A stretch of 64,000 nucleotides of DNA from CAYQNU01 sp964419055. Its GTDB lineage: Bacteria > Bacteroidota > Bacteroidia > Flavobacteriales_D > Parvicellaceae. The notes below the pieces were generated by a model. That model had not been told where the DNA came from. It worked only from the letters and a program-made list of their open reading frames with translations, and ran no database searches. This document shows positions 1-7,925 of this stretch, piece by piece (position 1 is the stretch's first letter; each line of letters begins with the position of its first letter). A program made the position numbers and the translations under genes. Location: assembly GCA_964419055.1 (NCBI GenBank), contig CAYQNU010000009.1:99938-163937 (forward strand), given 5' to 3'.

Positions 1-186
1 ACGTATGAAAAACAACGAACCGGTTTTATCTTTATTCATACTTTTTTGAATAAACAAGATACCTTATCGGCCATCGTATTGATCAATGAGGATGGTACGA
101 ACTCTGAAGCCGTTTTAATCAAAACCGTAAATGATATGGATGCCGATATGTTTGCAGGAGACGTTAAAAAACTAAATGATAAATAA
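1..186 (+). CDS. 3' end of an unidentified gene (partial)
   Basis: Frame 1 is open from the first base to a TAA at 184-186 and gives 61 residues of a protein whose start lies outside the window. The fragment has alternating hydrophobic and polar residues (for example GFIFIHTF and LSAIVLIN), as in a beta-sheet domain, and ends in a charged tail. No family is recognised. The next gene begins at or just after this stop, so the two are probably co-transcribed. Confidence 0.6.
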   Translation, partial: TYEKQRTGFIFIHTFLNKQDTLSAIVLINEDGTNSEAVLIKTVNDMDADMFAGDVKKLNDK

Positions 187-190
187 GTAC

Positions 191-1150
191 ATGTTAAACT
201 ACTTTTTTTTCTTATTTGCTGGACTCAGTTATCTGAATATTGAAGCTAAAGGAGTAGTTTTTCCTGATGTTCCATATTCTTATGCAAAAGTGTATTACTA
301 CAATGTAGAAGATGCATCACAAAAACCCATTACTCATATTTTTACACAGCAAGATGGATGGGCAAAAGATGCTCTAATAGCTAGCGAAAAATTATCAATT
401 GAGGATATAAAAAAGATTTCCACTATTTTGTCAAAAGGAATAGATGGTTTGCAACTGGGCTTGAGTGGATGTTTTATTCCGCATCATGGAATTGTTTATT
501 TTAACGAAAAGGATCAACCTGTTGCTTCGATAAGTATTTGTTTGGAATGTGAAGGGGCTCGTTTTTGGTCTGTTAATAAAGGGGTATACCGCACTAAAGC
601 CACTAAATTAAATGAAAAGGTGGTAAGCAATCAGTTTATTGAATTGAAACAACTTTTCGAATCCAAAAATGTACTTGTTTTTGATAATCCAAACGAATAT
701 GCGAAATTAAGAAACAAGAATACTACAAATATCGCTGCATCAATTACCATTCAAGATAGTGTATATGTTGCTAATCTGTTAGGAGATGGAACGATAGCTG
801 CTTGTAAAATGTGGTCAAAGGAGAACATTTTTAAACAAGATACGCTAAAAAAATATACGTCCGGTGGTGATAAGTATGAGTTTATTCAATTAACAAATGG
901 TACCAATACCTTGCTTTTTGATGGGAAAAATGCACAGTCCAAATTAGCTGATGTAACGCTAAGGACATCTGCCATTCGATTAGCAAACGGCATCAAAGTA
1001 GGTGATTCATTAAATGACGTAATGAATACTTTTTTAGTATATGATGGCATTTCCAATCCACAAACCATAGCAGTAGTGGGCGATTTCTATAAAATAGTAT
1101 ATACCTTTGAATCCGAAATACTCGTAAGTATTGTCATTGGGTATAAATAA
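191..1150 (+). CDS. Exported protein of unknown function with a CxxC motif
   Basis: Function unknown. The ATG at 191 gives 319 residues and starts directly with a hydrophobic signal (MLNYFFFLFAGLSYL); an ATG at 176 would overlap the upstream gene by 11 bp and put charged residues before the signal. The first half carries a Cys near CFIPHHGIVYF and then SISICLECEGARF. The same pattern, a Cys about 23-25 residues before an S-[IL]-C-x-x-C-[ED] motif, recurs in the two lipoproteins at 51750 and 52283, so I place all three in one family. The C-terminal half has no recognised domain and is absent from those two. Metal or disulfide binding by the CxxC is possible but unproven. Confidence 0.7.
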   Translation: MLNYFFFLFAGLSYLNIEAKGVVFPDVPYSYAKVYYYNVEDASQKPITHIFTQQDGWAKDALIASEKLSIEDIKKISTILSKGIDGLQLGLSGCFIPHHGIVYFNEKDQPVASISICLECEGARFWSVNKGVYRTKATKLNEKVVSNQFIELKQLFESKNVLVFDNPNEYAKLRNKNTTNIAASITIQDSVYVANLLGDGTIAACKMWSKENIFKQDTLKKYTSGGDKYEFIQLTNGTNTLLFDGKNAQSKLADVTLRTSAIRLANGIKVGDSLNDVMNTFLVYDGISNPQTIAVVGDFYKIVYTFESEILVSIVIGYK

Positions 1151-1157
1151 AAATAAT

Positions 1158-1874
1158 ATGGAATTAGATATTTTAGCTTTTGCAGCACATCCAGATGATG
1201 TTGAGTTAGCAGCTTCTGGCACCGTTCTGCATCACATAGCGATAGGAAAAAAAGTGGGCATTGTTGACCTAACCAAAGGCGAATTAGGAACAAGGGGAAG
1301 TGCGGAAATTCGAGAACAAGAAGCAGCACTTTCCTCCAAAATATTGGGAATATCAGCTCGAGAAAATTTAGATTTGGGTGATGGATTTTTTGAAATTAAC
1401 GAATCCAATTTATTGAAAGTAGTTTCGATGATTAGAAAATATCGTCCTAAAGTAGTTTTATGCAATGCTTTACACGACCGACATCCTGATCACGGTAGAG
1501 GAGGAGACTTGGTTGCTCGCGCCACTTTTTTAAGTGGATTACCTAAAGTGGTAACTATGAATAATGGTCAAAAACAAGAGGCATTTAGACCATTAACGGT
1601 ATTGCGCTATATCCAAGACAATTGGATACAACCAGATGTGGTAGTAGATATAACACCCTATTTTGAAACAAAAATGAAATCAATTTTAGCATTTTCTACT
1701 CAATTTTATAATCCAAACAGCACCGAGCCTCAAACAGCCATTTCTACTCCTGACTTTTTAGAGTACATTAAAGGACGTGCGATTCAGTTTGGAAGGGTAA
1801 TAAACACCACTTATGGCGAAGGCTTCAATGTGGTGAGACCCCTTGGAATTGAAGATTTAACATCTATTAAGTAA
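1158..1874 (+). CDS. bshB1: Bacillithiol biosynthesis deacetylase BshB1
   Basis: A LmbE/PIG-L family Zn-dependent deacetylase. The N-terminus LDILAFAAHPDDVELAASG holds the AHPDDxE metal motif, and HDRHPDHGRG supplies the second metal-ligand segment. The residues around LTKGELGTRGS and the length of 238 aa match BshB1, which removes acetyl from GlcNAc-malate during synthesis of bacillithiol, the low-molecular-weight thiol of many Bacteroidota. The start is the ATG at 1158, 7 bp after the previous stop; an upstream in-frame TTG at 1131 would overlap that gene. No other bsh gene is present in the window. Confidence 0.9.
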   Translation: MELDILAFAAHPDDVELAASGTVLHHIAIGKKVGIVDLTKGELGTRGSAEIREQEAALSSKILGISARENLDLGDGFFEINESNLLKVVSMIRKYRPKVVLCNALHDRHPDHGRGGDLVARATFLSGLPKVVTMNNGQKQEAFRPLTVLRYIQDNWIQPDVVVDITPYFETKMKSILAFSTQFYNPNSTEPQTAISTPDFLEYIKGRAIQFGRVINTTYGEGFNVVRPLGIEDLTSIK

Positions 1875-1929
1875 TTTGGAACCTAGATTAAATTACCTTT
1901 GTCAAAATAAGAAAAAACAAAAATTAAAT

Positions 1930-2802
1930 ATGAAAAAAATAGCCATCTTTTTATTTTCTGCTGTGTTATTGGCCTCTTGTCAACCAGAATCTTCTGAAGA
2001 CACATCAGGTTCAGGAACAGGTTCTTCTGTTGAATTGGATAAGTTAAACAAAGAAAACTTGGATCTTAAGCATGAATTAGCGGTTAAAGATTCTACGATT
2101 AATTATTATTCAACTTTGATGAATGAAATTAGAGAAAATTTAGGAATCATTCAAGAAAAACAAAAAATCATTGTTAAAAAGAAAGAAAGCCCAGAAACGT
2201 TGTCTGCCGAAGATCCAACCATGATTTCGGATATCCAAACGTTAGGACAATTATTGAGTGAGAATCAATCAAAAATTTCAAAATTGAAAAAAGAGATTGC
2301 CAATTCTAGTTCTAAACTAGGTGAATTTGAAAAAATGATTATTTCATTATCTGAGGAAGTTCAAACAAAAAATATGGAAATAGCTCAGTTGCAACAAGAG
2401 TTAGAACAAAAAGATGCTGCCTTTACTGAATTGTTTGATGCGTATCAAGAGAAAGAAGAAGTGATCGTTGATTTAACACAAGACATCAATACCGCTTATT
2501 TTGCTTTTGGAACTAAAAAAGAGTTAGAGTCTAATAACGTTATTTCGTCTGAAGGTGGTGTATTGGGAATGGGTAAAACGAAAGATTTGAAGGGTAATTT
2601 TAATCAAGATTATTTTACAAAAATTGACATAACCAAAATGAAATCCATCCCAGTGGGAGCTACTAAAATTGAAATGATCACCAACCACCCGTCTTCATCG
2701 TACAAAATTAAAGGGTCGGGAAGTGTAGAATCTATTGAAATTACGGATGCCAAAGCATTTTGGAGCGTTTCTAAATATTGCGTTATTTTAGTTGTAAAAT
2801 AA
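1930..2802 (+). CDS. Coiled-coil lipoprotein
   Basis: 290 aa. The ATG at 1930 gives MKKIAIFLFSAVLLASC, a lipoprotein signal with Cys at residue 17, followed by a Ser/Gly/Thr-rich linker. Residues about 35-190 are rich in Glu, Lys, Gln and Leu in heptad-like order (long stretches such as ELEQKDAAFTELFD), so a long coiled coil is expected. The last 90 residues form a compact globular end. It is probably anchored in the outer membrane or periplasmic face. In-frame sequence upstream of 1930 has no signal peptide and lies in the spacer. Function unknown. Confidence 0.75.
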   Translation: MKKIAIFLFSAVLLASCQPESSEDTSGSGTGSSVELDKLNKENLDLKHELAVKDSTINYYSTLMNEIRENLGIIQEKQKIIVKKKESPETLSAEDPTMISDIQTLGQLLSENQSKISKLKKEIANSSSKLGEFEKMIISLSEEVQTKNMEIAQLQQELEQKDAAFTELFDAYQEKEEVIVDLTQDINTAYFAFGTKKELESNNVISSEGGVLGMGKTKDLKGNFNQDYFTKIDITKMKSIPVGATKIEMITNHPSSSYKIKGSGSVESIEITDAKAFWSVSKYCVILVVK

Positions 2803-2810
2803 GTAATCCA

Positions 2811-3473
2811 TTGTTTCGGCTTTTTGATATACTTAAATTTTATTGGGCAAAATATTTTGCCAAATGGTGGAAAAGGTGCGTGTATACAGGCACCTTTTTT
2901 ATTATCCTTTTTTTGATTTTCGGCAAACCGATTATGAGAGGCTTAGGAAATTTTTTAATAGATGAAGATACCATTGAAAAAGCAGATGCCATTTTTGTGT
3001 TGGGGGGAAATAATTATGATCGATCTTTAAAAGCATTGGATCTTCATAGAAAATCAGTAGCGCCCTTAATTTATACTATGGGAGAAAATGTTAGTGATGA
3101 TTTAGCGATTATGGGTGCTGAAATACCCGATGCATTATTAGCACAAGATTTCTTATTGGATTTGGGTTTAACCATTAATCAAGTTATACCCATTATAAAA
3201 GGTACCAGTACTGCCGAAGAATCAGATGCCATACTCACAGAATGTCTGTCAAAAAAATATTCTACTGTTGTCATTGTTTCCGACAAGTTTCATCTTAGAA
3301 GAGTTGGAAACGTATTTAAAGAAAAGTTTAAAAATAAAGGTGTAACCGTTTTATTAGCAGGAGCTTCTAACTCCAATTACGATGAACAAAAATGGTGGCA
3401 GTATGAAAGTGGACTCATCATGCTCAACAATGAATACATAAAATTAGGGTATTATTGGCTAAAAGGTTTTTAG
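2811..3473 (+). CDS. YdcF/SanA-like (DUF218) membrane protein
   Basis: A DUF218 (ElyC/SanA/YdcF) protein. There is one N-terminal membrane segment (TGTFFIILFLIFG), then the alpha/beta core with AIFVLGG near the start, a central TAEESDAIL stretch, and VVIVSDKFHLRR, which matches the family's conserved S-x-x-x-H-x-x-R segment. These proteins affect envelope integrity and polysaccharide handling, but their chemistry is poorly defined. No ATG precedes the membrane segment. I chose TTG 2811, just after the upstream stop; a TTG at 2778 would overlap the upstream gene. The start is therefore uncertain. Confidence 0.7.
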   Translation: MFRLFDILKFYWAKYFAKWWKRCVYTGTFFIILFLIFGKPIMRGLGNFLIDEDTIEKADAIFVLGGNNYDRSLKALDLHRKSVAPLIYTMGENVSDDLAIMGAEIPDALLAQDFLLDLGLTINQVIPIIKGTSTAEESDAILTECLSKKYSTVVIVSDKFHLRRVGNVFKEKFKNKGVTVLLAGASNSNYDEQKWWQYESGLIMLNNEYIKLGYYWLKGF

Positions 3474-3485
3474 TTAGTTTTTCAG

Positions 3486-3531
3486 TCAAGACGAAGCAGA
3501 GCTTGTCTTGATGCAGACCTTGCGTCTGCAT
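3486..3531. repeat. Paired palindromic hairpins, REP-like
   Basis: Hairpin 1 pairs TCAAGAC (3486-3492) with GTCTTGA (3505-3511), with an inner AAGC/GCTT stem and an AGA loop. Hairpin 2 pairs ATGCAGAC (3511-3518) with GTCTGCAT (3524-3531) around a CTTGC loop. They share base 3511. There is no T-tract after either, so a simple intrinsic terminator is unlikely; a REP-type element is possible. A transcript-end role after the DUF218 gene cannot be excluded. Confidence 0.55.
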
Positions 3532-3992
3532 TACTCAGTTGTTTGGTTGCTCTGTGGGCTAAATAACAAACCAACTTCAAACCTCAAACTTTTTTTTTAG
3601 TTGATAAATTGCTAGGTTATTCTGTTGCTCTTTTGGTCAAGACATTAACATGAAACCTCAAACCTCAAACATAATTTAGTTATTCAGTTGTTATGTTATT
3701 CAGTTCTTCGGTTGGTTAACAAACATTAAACCTCAAACTTTTTAGTCTTCAATTTTAAAATCTTCTAATCTACTTACCCACTTCACTTTTCATCAACCGA
3801 ATCTTATGCGCAGGTTGGCTCTTTGTACTCATGACTTTGTACTTTTCCTCTCTTCCGTCTTTTTGCCTAAGATTCAAACCAACCTCAAACCTCATCCTTC
3901 AAACATAAACTTGTCATTCTGTCCTTAATTTATTGAAAAACAAGACTTTTTAGCAGATTACTTTTAGTTTTGTTGTATCTCAAACTGCAATT

Positions 3993-4024
3993 TTGTCTTA
4001 AAAATCAGTTAGGATGTAATTTTG
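3993..4024 (+). promoter_or_regulatory. Predicted clpB promoter
   Basis: TTG at 3993-3995 and TAATTTTG at 4017-4024, spaced by 21 bp, fit the Bacteroidota -33/-7 consensus (TTG, TAnnTTTG). The -7 box lies 34 bp before the clpB ATG. No HrcA/CIRCE inverted repeat was seen. Confidence 0.55.
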
Positions 4025-4058
4025 ATGGGCCTTATTCAACAACTAAAAAATTATCATT

Positions 4059-6710
4059 ATGAATTTAAATAATTTCACCATTAAAGCTCAGGAAACCATT
4101 TCCGAAGCTAATTTATTGGCTGTGGGCAGCAGTCATCCTCAAATAGAAAATGCCCATATTTTAAAAGGATTATTACAAGTTGATGAAAATGTCACACCTT
4201 TTGTTTTAAATAAATTTGGAATCAATCAGGTAGTGTTTATCAAAACCTTGGATAGCATAATTAGTTCTTTTCCTAAAGTTGAAGGAGGAAACGTTAATCT
4301 TTCTCCTGCTGCTTCAAAGACGCTGACTCTTGCTACTGATTTGTCGCGAAAAATGAAGGATGAGTTTGTGTCAATAGAACATATTTTATTGGCCTTAGCC
4401 CAAAGTTCTGATAGCACAGGACAGTTACTGAAAGATATGGGTGTAAATGAAAAGGACCTCAACAAAATCATTAGTGAAATGAGAAACGGTCAACGAGTAA
4501 CTTCTCAAAGTCAAGATGAAACGTATAATTCTTTAGAAAAATATGCGCTCAACTTCAATAAAATGGCCGCTGAAGGGAAGTTAGACCCCGTAATTGGTCG
4601 TGATGAAGAAATAAGAAGAGTATTACAAATTTTAACACGTAGAACTAAAAATAACCCTATACTCATTGGTGAGCCAGGTGTTGGTAAAACAGCCATTGCC
4701 GAAGGTCTTGCGCATAGAATAATTAGCGGTGATGTTCCCGAAAACTTGAAAGATAAAATCATCTATTCATTGGATATGGGGGCATTAATTGCTGGTGCAA
4801 AATACAAGGGGGAATTTGAAGAACGATTAAAAGCAGTTATCAAGGAAGTAACCGGTGCTGATGGCAGAATAGTACTCTTTATTGATGAAATTCATACCTT
4901 AGTGGGAGCAGGCGGAGGTCAAGGAGCAATGGATGCCGCCAACATTTTGAAACCAGCTTTAGCAAGAGGTGAATTACGAGCCATCGGAGCTACTACATTA
5001 GACGAATATCAAAAATATTTTGAAAAAGACAAAGCGCTTGAAAGAAGATTTCAAAAAGTATTGATTGATGAACCTTCACAAGAAGATGCCATATCTATTT
5101 TAAGAGGTATTAAAGAAAAATACGAAAATCACCATAAAGTTCAAATCAAAGATGCGGCAATAATTGCTGCCGTTGAATTGTCACAACGATATATTACAGA
5201 TCGTTTCTTGCCAGACAAAGCTATTGATTTGATAGATGAGGCTGCATCCAAATTGCGTATGGAAATTAACTCAAAACCAGAAGAATTGGATGAGATTGAA
5301 CGTAAAATAATGCAATTGGAAATTGAGCGAGAAGCCATAAAAAGAGAAAATGATTTCAAAAAATTGGAATTGATTGGTAGTGAATTAGCCAATCTTAATG
5401 AACGCAGAGATGGATTTTTAGCAAAATGGACTGCTGAAAAAGAGTTGGTCGATAAAATTCAAATTGGAAAAGAACAATTAGAACAACTTAAATTAGAGGC
5501 CGAGCAAGCTGAACGTGCAGGTGATTTTGGGAAAGTTGCTGAAATTAGATATGGTAGAGTGCAAGAAGTAAAGAAATCCATAGAAGATTATAAAGTTCTT
5601 TTGCTGCAACTCCAAGCCAATTCAAAAATGATAAAAGAGGAGGTTGATGCCGAAGAAATAGCCGATATTATTTCTAGATGGACAGGTATCCCTGTTTCAA
5701 AAATGTTGGAAGCAGAGAAAAATAAATTACTGAGATTGGAAGATGAATTAGCCAAGAGAGTAGTTGGTCAAGAAGAGGCTATCGAAGCGGTTGCTGATGC
5801 TGTGAGAAGAAATAGGGCAGGACTTCAAGATGAAAAACGTCCAATAGGTTCATTCATCTTTTTAGGAACTACTGGTGTGGGGAAAACAGAGTTGGCAAAA
5901 GCATTAAGCGAATTCTTATTTGATGATGAAAACGCAATGACACGTATTGATATGAGTGAATATCAAGAACGCCATTCTGTTTCTCGATTAGTAGGTGCGC
6001 CTCCAGGGTACGTTGGATATGATGAAGGTGGACAGTTGACTGAAGCAGTGAGAAGAAGACCTTATTCGGTTATTCTTTTAGATGAAATTGAAAAAGCGCA
6101 TCCAGATGTGTTTAACACCTTATTGCAAGTTTTGGATGACGGTAGATTAACTGATAGCAAAGGAAGATTGGTGAATTTTAAAAACACCATCATTATTATG
6201 ACATCTAATTTAGGTTCACACATCATTCAATCAAATTTTGAGGATGTAAAAAACAATAATTTGGAAGAAGTAATGGAACGCACCAAATATCAAGTTTTGG
6301 ATTTGTTAAAACAAACGCTTCGCCCCGAATTCTTAAATAGAATTGATGAAGTAGTTATGTTCCATCCATTGAATAAGAGGTTCGTACGCGAAATTGTTAC
6401 CATTCAATTGGCGCAATTAAAAGACAAATTACAATTGAAGCACATCAATATTGAAGCAACCGATTATGCCATTGATTATTTAACTAATTTAGGTTACGAC
6501 CCTCAATTTGGAGCAAGACCTATCAAAAGAGTCATTCAAAAAATGGTATTGAATGAGTTGTCTAAATCATTGCTTTCGGGCGATGTTACCATTGACGAAG
6601 ACATTGTAATTGATGAATTCAATAACAAAATCGTATTTCTTAAAAAGAATGCAAAGGGAGAAACGTTGAATCAAGAGAAGCGAAAAGTTTCAAAAGAAAT
6701 AGAAGAATAA
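4059..6710 (+). CDS. clpB: ClpB disaggregase (AAA+ chaperone)
   Basis: 883 aa. ClpB is the hexameric ATPase that pulls proteins out of aggregates with DnaK. The order is: Clp N-domain repeats (1-145), first AAA+ module with Walker A GEPGVGKT at 204-211 and Walker B LFIDEIH, a long coiled-coil M domain (about 400-530) that separates ClpB from ClpA/ClpC, then the second AAA+ module with GTTGVGKT at 603-610, and the D2-small domain. The M-domain length and length near 860 aa rule out ClpC. It ends in a charged tail (KRKVSKEIEE). It has its own promoter and no partner chaperone gene beside it. Confidence 0.95.
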   Translation: MNLNNFTIKAQETISEANLLAVGSSHPQIENAHILKGLLQVDENVTPFVLNKFGINQVVFIKTLDSIISSFPKVEGGNVNLSPAASKTLTLATDLSRKMKDEFVSIEHILLALAQSSDSTGQLLKDMGVNEKDLNKIISEMRNGQRVTSQSQDETYNSLEKYALNFNKMAAEGKLDPVIGRDEEIRRVLQILTRRTKNNPILIGEPGVGKTAIAEGLAHRIISGDVPENLKDKIIYSLDMGALIAGAKYKGEFEERLKAVIKEVTGADGRIVLFIDEIHTLVGAGGGQGAMDAANILKPALARGELRAIGATTLDEYQKYFEKDKALERRFQKVLIDEPSQEDAISILRGIKEKYENHHKVQIKDAAIIAAVELSQRYITDRFLPDKAIDLIDEAASKLRMEINSKPEELDEIERKIMQLEIEREAIKRENDFKKLELIGSELANLNERRDGFLAKWTAEKELVDKIQIGKEQLEQLKLEAEQAERAGDFGKVAEIRYGRVQEVKKSIEDYKVLLLQLQANSKMIKEEVDAEEIADIISRWTGIPVSKMLEAEKNKLLRLEDELAKRVVGQEEAIEAVADAVRRNRAGLQDEKRPIGSFIFLGTTGVGKTELAKALSEFLFDDENAMTRIDMSEYQERHSVSRLVGAPPGYVGYDEGGQLTEAVRRRPYSVILLDEIEKAHPDVFNTLLQVLDDGRLTDSKGRLVNFKNTIIIMTSNLGSHIIQSNFEDVKNNNLEEVMERTKYQVLDLLKQTLRPEFLNRIDEVVMFHPLNKRFVREIVTIQLAQLKDKLQLKHINIEATDYAIDYLTNLGYDPQFGARPIKRVIQKMVLNELSKSLLSGDVTIDEDIVIDEFNNKIVFLKKNAKGETLNQEKRKVSKEIEE

Positions 6711-6758
6711 TACGATTGTAAATAAAACAATGAGGCGTGGAGGTACTAAATAATTTAG

Positions 6759-6766
6759 TAATTTTG
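6759..6766 (+). promoter_or_regulatory. -7 box upstream of the cyclophilin gene
   Basis: TAATTTTG matches TAnnTTTG exactly and lies 33 bp before the ATG at 6799. No clear TTG is found at the matching -33 distance. Confidence 0.4.
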
Positions 6767-6798
6767 CGCCTTAGTTTATTAAAATAAAGATTAAAAAA

Positions 6799-7239
6799 AT
6801 GAAAAAAGCAATTATACACACCGCAAAAGGTGATATGAAAGTAGAGTTTTATCATAAAGATGCTCCAAAAACAGTAGAAAATTTCATCACGTTAATTGAA
6901 AAAGGATTTTACGATGGTTTAACTTTTCACCGAGTTATAAATGACTTTGTAATTCAAGGTGGATGTCCTAATGGAACAGGAGCAGGTGGTCCAGGATACA
7001 AAATTGATTGTGAGTTGACCGGAGAGAATCAATTTCACGATAGAGGAGTTTTGTCAATGGCACACGCTGGAAGAAACACAGGTGGATCTCAGTTTTTTAT
7101 CTGCCACAGTAGAAGAAATACAGCTCATTTAGATAGAAATCATACATGCTTTGGAAAAGTAGTAGAAGGATTAGAGGTGATTGATGCTATACGTCAAGGT
7201 GATAAAATCACTAAAATGGAAATTATCGAGGAGGGGTAG
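6799..7239 (+). CDS. Peptidyl-prolyl cis-trans isomerase, cyclophilin type
   Basis: 146 aa, a single-domain cyclophilin. It shows [16 protein letters not shown], where Phe-His-Arg and Gln form the active site, then GTGAGGPGY, and SQFFICHS, with the family's F-F-I segment. It has no signal peptide, so it should be cytoplasmic and accelerate proline isomerisation during folding. It sits 88 bp after clpB but has its own -7 box. Compared with E. coli PpiB it is slightly shorter. Confidence 0.9.
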   Translation: MKKAIIHTAKGDMKVEFYHKDAPKTVENFITLIEKGFYDGLTFHRVINDFVIQGGCPNGTGAGGPGYKIDCELTGENQFHDRGVLSMAHAGRNTGGSQFFICHSRRNTAHLDRNHTCFGKVVEGLEVIDAIRQGDKITKMEIIEEG

Positions 7240-7260
7240 TTAATCATTTGATTGAGATTA

Positions 7261-7731
7261 ATGAATCCAAAAAATCGTCTGAAACATTTTTCATGGAATG
7301 ATTTTGAGATAGTAAAAAGTAATTGGGTAACAATTGCCCTTTGTGTACTGGGAATATTTTCATTTTACCTGCCGTGGATTTATATTGAAATTTTTAATGA
7401 ATACGGTTCATTGAACGGGTATACTTTTCCAAAAATGATCAATTTTATTAATGACACTTATGTTGTTAATAAAATTGATTTTAGTTATTATTATTTCATC
7501 TATGCCATACCTTTTTGTTTTCTAATAATTGGTATTGTTGAATTTTTAGAAGGTAATTCATTAATTCAATTATTTTTGCTAACTGTTATAATGGGGTGTA
7601 TTATGTTTTTTGTTTTGAAGATACCTAGTATTTATTCATTTGAGCAACTATTTCGTAATCTAGGTATGGGTTTTTATCTTACTTTAATTCTTTCACCTGC
7701 ATTATTTGTAAAGACATTATTCAAGATGTGA
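7261..7731 (+). CDS. Small integral membrane protein, unknown function
   Basis: 156 aa, unrecognised. The ATG at 7261 lies 21 bp after the cyclophilin gene; an in-frame TTG at 7252 is less likely. Four hydrophobic segments are visible: VTIALCVLGIFSFYLPWIY, YYYFIYAIPFCFLIIGIV, LIQLFLLTVIMGCIMFFVL and GMGFYLTLILSPALFV. A loop of about 40 residues separates the first two. Base composition is more AT-rich than its neighbours, which may mean recent acquisition. No metal or catalytic motif was seen. Confidence 0.6.
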   Translation: MNPKNRLKHFSWNDFEIVKSNWVTIALCVLGIFSFYLPWIYIEIFNEYGSLNGYTFPKMINFINDTYVVNKIDFSYYYFIYAIPFCFLIIGIVEFLEGNSLIQLFLLTVIMGCIMFFVLKIPSIYSFEQLFRNLGMGFYLTLILSPALFVKTLFKM

Positions 7732-7925
7732 AAATTTAAGTTGATTTGAATACAAAAATGAAAAAAACAAAGATTGAAAAGTTGGTTAGATTTATACTCA
7801 TTATTTCAAGTTAGATTAAAAATAGGTTGTTGCTAACAAATCAACGTTTAAAATCCATTTTTTTTGTTCATAAAAGCAAAAATATAGTATCTAATTTCGC
7901 ACTTGCACAACTAGCGTGCAGTTAA

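Larger units (their letters stand above)
3474..4058. other. Non-coding spacer with hairpins and repeated words
   Basis: 585 bp without a convincing gene. It starts with two adjacent hairpins (3486-3531, listed separately). Downstream, the word CCTCAAAC or AACCTCAAAC recurs at about 3578-3589, 3651-3675, 3728-3739 and 3880-3893, mixed with variants of TTATTCAGTTG. The last 70 bp hold the clpB promoter. The repetitive wording suggests slipped-strand or recombination decay rather than coding sequence. Confidence 0.6.

Noticed and set aside
4226..5392. Minus-strand frames inside clpB
   Set aside because: They are shadows of the conserved clpB reading frame.
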